A stretch of DNA of 25,132 bases from Epsilonproteobacteria bacterium UBA6211 (GTDB lineage: Bacteria; Campylobacterota; Campylobacteria; Campylobacterales; Arcobacteraceae), in contig DISL01000114.1 in NCBI GenBank assembly GCA_002421845.1, positions 1 through 25,132 of the forward strand, in the 5' to 3' direction. A program made the position numbers and the translations under genes. How positions within the stretch are numbered: the first letter of the stretch is position 1; each line of letters begins with the position of its first letter. The notes under the pieces were generated by a model, which was given only the letters and a program-made list of their open reading frames with translations, was not told where the DNA came from and did no database searches. Positions 24,704 to 25,132 of the stretch are shown here, piece by piece.

Positions 24704-25132
24704 TTAGTTGGGTGGACTTACAAATTCCTTTATTTCTTTGTGAATTTGTTCTATATTTAATTTTGCATCTATGAATTTATAATCAATTCCTAGCTTGATT
24801 ATAGTTGTTTTCATTTGGTTTTGAATATTTATTAAATAATCAACACCCCTTGACTCTATTGAGTCGTTTTCTTTTTGAGAAAGACGGTATATTAACTCTT
24901 CTTTCGATAACTCAAGAAGAATGACTTTTTTGGGTATTGTATTTGACGTAGCTATCAAATTCAAAGCCAAAGTCATCTCCATAGGAAAATCTTTTGCATA
25001 GGCTATACCTGAAACCAAACTTCTATCGCTAAATATTAGTTTGTCTATATTCGGTTTGATAACCTCTTCTATATGTTCAGCACGGTCTGCCAAAAACAAA
25101 AACATCTCTGCAATTTTTGATTTTGCTTCACC
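24704..25132 (-). CDS. tmk: Thymidylate kinase (Tmk), C-terminal part (5' end outside window)
   Basis: The last 142 residues of dTMP kinase, which makes dTDP for DNA synthesis. The reading frame is open to the right edge, so the P-loop and true start lie outside; the internal Met at 25105 is not the start. Family features present are LFLADRAEHIEEVIKPNID, the DRSLVSGIAYA segment (equivalent to the DRY motif that binds dTMP), ILLELSKEELIYRL and the lid region with ENDSIESRG. About 200 residues are expected for the whole protein, so roughly 50-60 are missing. It is the most upstream gene of the minus-strand set with hisS, speA and cysE, and is separated from hisS by a 234-base structured spacer. 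Confidence 0.92.
   Translation of the reverse strand, partial: GEAKSKIAEMFLFLADRAEHIEEVIKPNIDKLIFSDRSLVSGIAYAKDFPMEMTLALNLIATSNTIPKKVILLELSKEELIYRLSQKENDSIESRGVDYLINIQNQMKTTIIKLGIDYKFIDAKLNIEQIHKEIKEFVSPPN

Overview
The window looks like a chromosomal segment of a Campylobacterota (Epsilonproteobacteria) bacterium. Three things point there: the low G+C content with very AT-rich spacers, the chemoreceptor with an FFSYLNRE segment after its second membrane helix, and the histidine kinase with an AHHWRQPL phosphorylation motif. The gene order tmk-hisS-speA-cysE and efflux modules of this kind also fit an Arcobacter/Sulfurimonas-like relative. The genus cannot be fixed from sequence reading alone.

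Left part (1-6058, all on the minus strand): the first 224 codons of a methyl-accepting chemotaxis protein run off the left edge. Next come a 450-bp, extremely AT-rich spacer ending in a clear hairpin, galU (UDP-glucose pyrophosphorylase), a type II NADH dehydrogenase-like flavoprotein, and uvrA (excision repair). A long imperfect inverted repeat separates uvrA from the dehydrogenase gene and runs into the last codons of uvrA.

Middle part (6248-11889): a plus-strand pair with a 4-base overlap. The first protein has a heme-type Tll0287-like periplasmic domain, then GAF, a degenerate GGDEF and an intact-looking EAL domain. The second is a hybrid of a PhnD-like periplasmic binding domain, a PAS domain and a histidine kinase, with no response regulator beside it. 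A convergent gene encodes a PDC/Cache sensor-like protein with four membrane helices.

Efflux island (11973-19396): a MarR-type repressor is divergent from a four-gene drug efflux operon (membrane fusion lipoprotein, RND pump, outer-membrane factor lipoprotein, Bcr/CflA-type MFS pump). Two palindromes in the 134-bp divergent spacer are good candidate MarR operators. The operon ends in a perfect 13-bp hairpin that overlaps both convergent stop codons.

Right part (19385-25132, minus strand): reading in the direction of transcription, tmk (5' end missing), a 234-bp spacer with two large stem-loops, hisS, speA (TTG start abutting the hisS stop), cysE, a TauE/SafE-type sulfur exporter overlapping cysE by 4 bases, and an unrecognised lipoprotein with its own likely promoter. 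Most genes are core metabolism. The parts worth a second look are the heme/c-di-GMP and PhnD-kinase pair, the MarR operators, and the structured non-coding elements at 24506-24696 and 3162-3252.
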